From positions 310,001-374,000 of the forward strand of contig JAMXBD010001205.1 of NCBI GenBank assembly GCA_024138025.1: DNA of 64,000 bases, given 5' to 3'. The notes under the pieces are model-generated. The model was not told the origin of the DNA, searched no databases, and saw nothing but the letters and a program-made list of their open reading frames with translations. Shown here piece after piece: positions 60,213-64,000 of the stretch. The first letter of the stretch is position 1, and every line of letters starts with the position of its first letter. The translations under genes and the position numbers were made by a program. This stretch comes from Combretum micranthum (Eukaryota; Streptophyta; Magnoliopsida; Myrtales; Combretaceae).

Positions 60213-61068
60213 TCATTTGCCTTTAAACCAATTCAGGTAACCAATAAGTTGAAAACAACTTTCAATGCCACGCCCTTCCCTCTTGCAATGCTTACAAGTA
60301 ACCTTCTTAAACTTCTTTCTATCAGAAAAGTTTCGAACATTTCCTGTCTGTACACTACGTACTGACATTTCTACATTGCTATTCAAAGCTCCTGTAACTT
60401 CTCTTTGAGTTTCTACTTGTAGAACTAAGTAGAAAGCACGATTGACACTTAACAAGGGTTCCATGGACAAAATTTGACTCCAAACCCCTTCATATGCTTC
60501 ATTTAGCGCCATGAGAAATTGCATCAACTTACTTTGTGTATCATACTCTTGAAGTTTATGTTTTAAGTCACAAACACATCTATCACAAGTGCAAGAAGGA
60601 AAAATTCGCAAGGCTACTAATTCATCCCAACTCCTCTTTAACCTATTATAATAGGCTCCTACTGTCATGTTTTCTTGTTTTAAATTTGATAATTCATGTT
60701 CAAGTTGAAACAACAAAAGGACCATTGGCCGAGCCATAATGTTCAAGAATTTCTTTCCATAGCTCATGTGCCGATTTCACATACATGAAATTTTGAGCTG
60801 ATTCAACAGTCATAGAGTTAAGAATCCAACATGTTAACATGTAATCACAACTAGTCCATTTAGTAAACTCAATAGAACCTTCCTCAAGTTTAGGAATCAT
60901 CCCTTCAATAAAACCTAATTTCATTTTGGCACCTACAGCCATTCTAACAGATTTACTCTAAGGAAGAAAATTACGTCCATTAAAAATTTGATTTCCTATA
61001 TTCACGCTAGTATTATCAGAACCAAATAAATGCAAAGGATCGCTAATTCCTTGATTTGACAAATTCAT
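60213..61068 (-). pseudogene. gag: gag of the Ale-like Copia element (broken)
   Basis: The start is at 61068 (MNLSNQGISDPLHLFGSDN), with an in-frame stop near 60961. The core (TKWTSCDYMLTCWILNS, SAHELWKEILEHYG) follows, then a frame change near 60720, and LSNLKQENMTVGAYYNRLKR. The zinc knuckle CKHCKREGRGIESC has Arg at the His position, so it cannot bind zinc normally. Confidence 0.88.
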
Positions 61069-61098
61069 GATCAAATCAAGAATACAAAACCTGATGTT

Positions 61099-61110
61099 GC
61101 TCTGATACTA
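61099..61110 (-). other. primer-binding site of the Ale-like element
   Basis: The minus strand reads TAGTATCAGAGC, 11 of 12 matching the initiator Met tRNA type, directly next to the 5' LTR. Confidence 0.88.
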
Positions 61111-61382
61111 TGTGATAATCAAGAATGAATCCGAATCCAATTTCCCACTGCTACGCTTGAGAAGGGAATACGAAGTAGAGAAGATTGATTAGAGAAAGAT
61201 ATGAAACAGAGGGGACGAGGAATATAAGAAAAATAATGCTTCAGTTAGTTACAACAGAACTATACAAGAGAAATATATACAGCTCATGGTTCTACCTAAA
61301 TAAGACACGTGGACAATCAAGAAATAAAAATAGAACAGCTATAGAATAGCTAGACAACTAACTAGCCAATATATATTTCATA
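61111..61382 (-). repeat. 5' LTR of the Ale-like Copia element
   Basis: 272 bases, same length as the 3' LTR. The plus strand begins TGTGATAATCAAG and ends ATTTCATA. Confidence 0.92.
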
Positions 61383-61923
61383 GTATCAATAGTTACATTA
61401 GCCTCTAATATTCCTTTCTTCTTCTAATTAAATGTAGATTAATTAAAAAAAAAAAGAAAAATAAGATAAAGGAAAAAAAATAAAGTTTTTAAGTGTATGA
61501 CTGTTTCCCATCCAAAAGCATAAGGCTTGTCAATTTTTTTATCTTCTAACTTTTTGAACCTAGATAATAACATAGAGTAGGTCTAGCTTTTCTACTTGCA
61601 CATCAATATGAATTTAAGAATTATTAGTTCTTCCTCACAAAGCTTCTTGAGATTATTATACAAGATTATTACCACTATCTATACTCATTAAGAAGGTAGA
61701 AGTAAAAATGATGAGGATGATGCAAGATTTTTGCACTCATTAAATAGATAAAATGAATTACAAGATAATTCTCATCCATTATGACATTTTAGAGAAGTAT
61801 TTAGAAGAGTTCTAACAAGAAGTGCAATGGTACAAAATGAGATAAAGATCACCACTAAATCATCATCACGGAATATAATCATGCACCATATAATTCTATA
61901 TATAAGAATTGTTATAACTACAT

Positions 61924-62863
61924 GAGTCGATATATAGGATCACTTAAAACTAGTCTCAACCTAAGAAATATAAATTTTGGCATATTTTTTCCTTATGTGA
62001 AAAGTCAAAGCCACTTGAAATATAATGAAATATATTCATTTATTTGAAAATGTACTAAAAATACTGTATCTTAAATGAAATTTACATATGAAGTAAATCT
62101 TTTATGGGAAGAGAATAATTTCTGGAGCACTTCGTTATGCACCATGAGAAATGAGCATCTTAATCAATTGTAATTGTAGATTTTCTTTTGGAAGCAAGCA
62201 GTCATATCTACGGCTATATCAAACCTCTAATCTTCTTCCCTCCTTTTATTTCATTCTTATTGAATTAGAGGAAAAAAAAAAAAAAAGACACAATACTTAA
62301 GCATATGACTTCCTTCCATCCACAACCTTATGATTTGTCAACTTTTGCATTTGACTTTTTGAACGTAATACCATAGAGAACTTGGGAATTGCTAGTTTTT
62401 CCTTTCATTATATTATGGAAATTCATGTACTTGGAAAGCTCCTGGAGACATAAAAATTGATTATTTCTTCCTCTAAATATTAAATTGTAATTGTAGATTT
62501 TCTTTTGGAAGCAAGCAGTCATATCTACGGCTATATCAAACCTCTAATCTTCTTCCCTCCTTTTATTTCATTCTTATTGAATTAGAGAAAAAAAAAAAAA
62601 AAGACACAATACTTAAGCATATGACTTCCTTCCATCCACAACCTTATGATTTGTCAACTTTTGCATTTGACTTTTTGAACGTAATACCATAGAGAACTTG
62701 GGAATTGCTAGTTTTTCCTTTCATTATATTATGGAAATTCATGTACTTGGAAAGCTCCTGGAGACATAAAAATTGATTATTTCTTCCTTTAAATATTAAA
62801 CCATGTGATAGAATACAATCAAATAACATGTAGTTCTAGATATAAGAAATGTTCAAACCACAC
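61924..62863. repeat. array unit 10, with a recent 317-bp tandem duplication
   Basis: Landmarks at 61930 and 62112 (GAGAATAATTTCTGGAGCAC); most of the unit's second half is present twice. Confidence 0.82.
62168..62801 (+). repeat. 317-bp direct tandem duplication
   Basis: 62168-62484 and 62485-62801 are almost identical; I see one or two differences (a shift by one in a G/A-run boundary and one C/T). Each copy starts TTGTAATTGTAGATTTTC and ends TAAATATTAAA. Confidence 0.92.
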
Positions 62864-63480
62864 AAGTAGATAGATGAGATCGCTTAACGCCATTTTAAAC
62901 AGGGAAAATATAAAGGTTGCTAATTTTTTTTTTTTTCTGAAAAAACAAAAAATCACTTTAAAATATTACATTATTGAGAAATGTACGAGAAACACTATAA
63001 CTTTAGATGGGATATTATGTGAAATGGATCATTTTTTGTTTGAGAATAATTCTAGGTGCGTTAAATTATACACCCCGCGCTCCATAATCAAGTGGCAATT
63101 TGAGATTTTTTTTTTCCAGTATTATCTCCTTCTCGACCCCTAATCTTCTTCTCTCCTTCTATTTCATAATTAGATAAAGAATAATTGATAAAGAAAAACT
63201 TCCCTTATGCATATGGCTGTTTGCCACAGAAACTTAAGGATTTCAAACCTTTTGACTTTTGACTTTCGGAACCTTATTCCATGGACTAGGGCCAATATCT
63301 CTATTTATACATCAACATGAACTTAATAATTGTTAGTTCTTCCTTTCGTTATATCCAGGAAAATAATGTCCTTGGAAAGCTTTTAGAGATTATTTTACCT
63401 GATTATTACTATTATACATACTTATTGATAAGTTAGAGGTAAAGATGATGATAGATAGATAGAATCTCAAGAAACAAAGT
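62864..63480. repeat. array unit 11, last and partial
   Basis: Landmarks at 62868 (GTAGATAGATGAGATCGC), 63040 (GAATAATTCTAGGTGC) and 63370 (GGAAAGCTTTTAGAGATT). It fades after a GATAGATAGATAG stretch at 63450. Confidence 0.78.
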
Positions 63481-64000
63481 GATTTTGCACTAAGGTAACA
63501 ACAACTTTACTAATGGGTTCCTTATATAGTTGCATAAAGTGTCACATCAATTATTTAAACAACTTTTATTATTAAGCAACTCTACACTTTATCCATGACT
63601 TGCTTCAAAAGAGTTGCTTAGCATTTTTTTAGTAATTTTTTTTTAAAATTTACTTTAAGTGAGTTAATGAACTTACATTTTAAGTTACTTAATTAGACAA
63701 TTTTAACATTGGTTCGTATTTCAAGAAACTTGGTGGGTGTCGAATCCAACAAAATTAAAACCTACTTTAAAATTTGTATATAATAGTGAGTAGGTTCGTC
63801 TCCACAGGGATTGGGGTAAATTTATTTCTATTAAAGAAAGAATGCAGATGAAAGAAGATTGGAGGGTTTGTTTAATCAAAAGCAATTAAAGTTTAGTTTA
63901 TCTCTAAAACTAGCAATTACAAATAAGAGTTGAATTCAATAATAAGAAATCTCTAATCAAGGTGGTACTACAATTCAATTCCTAGATTCGATCATTGATG
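63481..64000. other. edge of an unidentified repeat element
   Basis: 63500-63715 has TAAGTTACTTAA-type words as in the MLP intron. 63750-64000 has GGTTCGTCTCCACAGGGATTG and downstream wording that resembles a stretch common in plant gypsy/LARD elements. It runs off the window, so it cannot be classified. Confidence 0.3.

Larger units (their letters stand above)
56471..61382 (-). mobile_element. Ty1/copia retrotransposon (Ale-like), complete ends, decayed coding
   Basis: LTRs of 272 bases each (56471-56742 and 61111-61382) are about 94 percent identical by eye. GTATC stands on both sides (56466-56470 and 61383-61387). The minus strand carries a primer-binding site, gag, protease, integrase, RT, RNase H and a polypurine tract, with integrase before RT as in Copia. 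The short LTRs, 4.9-kb length and gag wording suggest the Ale/Retrofit group, but this is not certain. Frame changes, a premature stop and altered catalytic residues make it inactive. Confidence 0.93.
56155..61923. repeat. array unit 9, split by the Copia element
   Basis: Unit sequence reaches 56470 (GCAGTTGTATC) and continues at 61383 (GTATCAATAGTTACATTAGCC). Confidence 0.85.
37016..63480. repeat. degenerate tandem array of about eleven 0.9-1.1 kb units
   Basis: A fixed order of landmarks recurs along 26 kb. First comes a GATCACTTAAAGCCAG-like word, then CTTCTATGAAAAACCAAAAGCCAC, TTAGATGAAATGTTATGTG, GAATAATTCTTGGTGCACTT, TACACCATGAGC, AGCTACATCATCCCTAATCTT, TTTCTACTTGCACATCAA, GAAAGCTTCTAGAGATTATT, and finally ATGATGATGATG and a line ending in ACAATCATGCACCATGTAAT. 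Copies are clearly alignable but diverged, and no reading frame is conserved between them. I do not recognise the unit as a known transposon or gene. Other elements have inserted into it repeatedly. Confidence 0.88.

Noticed and set aside
1..64000. CRISPR arrays, bacterial operons, tRNA genes
   Set aside because: Nothing resembling them was seen; the repeats present are LTRs, MITEs, microsatellites and the 1-kb tandem array. A tRNAscan run would be needed to exclude tRNA genes fully.

Overview
This is plant nuclear DNA, almost certainly from a eudicot. It is AT-rich and intron-bearing, carries one plant-specific major latex protein (MLP) gene, and is otherwise dominated by plant LTR retrotransposons (Tekay-like and CRM-like chromoviruses, several Copia elements, a Cassandra TRIM), a CACTA transposon and many MULE-type MITEs. 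The species cannot be read from the sequence.

Region 1 (1-20,055) is a nest of Ty3/gypsy DNA. At the left edge lies the 5' half of a minus-strand Tekay-like element (gag, protease, start of reverse transcriptase, long 5' LTR). A non-autonomous CACTA element (5893-11079, TSD GAA) follows and contains a solo LTR (7655-10849, TSD TTGGY). Next is the 3' end of a plus-strand chromovirus. Its pol tail is separated from its polypurine tract and 3' LTR (16159-20055) by another solo LTR (12493-16123, TSD AGTTT).

Region 2 (20,312-26,210) is a structurally complete but gag-only Copia element with 1.49-kb LTRs and TSD CTATT. Its downstream LTR ends 156 bp before the TATA box of the MLP gene.

Region 3 (26,216-29,500) is the only recognisable host gene: a two-exon MLP/Bet v 1-family gene (153 aa) with a 2.48-kb phase-1 intron.

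Region 4 (29,500-37,015) is gene-free, with two foldback MITEs and a Copia LTR remnant.

Region 5 (37,016-63,480) is the most unusual part. It is a degenerate tandem array of about eleven copies of a roughly 0.9-1.1 kb non-coding unit. The array is interrupted by a CRM-like gypsy element (40158-45890, TSD TACAA), a Copia element (56471-61382, TSD GTATC), a Cassandra TRIM carrying 5S rRNA-derived LTRs (50383-50937), and at least five MULE-type MITEs with about 9-10 bp target duplications. The last 500 bases look like the edge of another element.

All retroelement coding regions are broken by frameshifts, stops or lost catalytic residues, so only the MLP gene is predicted to make a functional protein. 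The nesting gives a relative history: the unit array came first, one insertion was duplicated together with its unit, and the CRM, Copia and MITE insertions came later.
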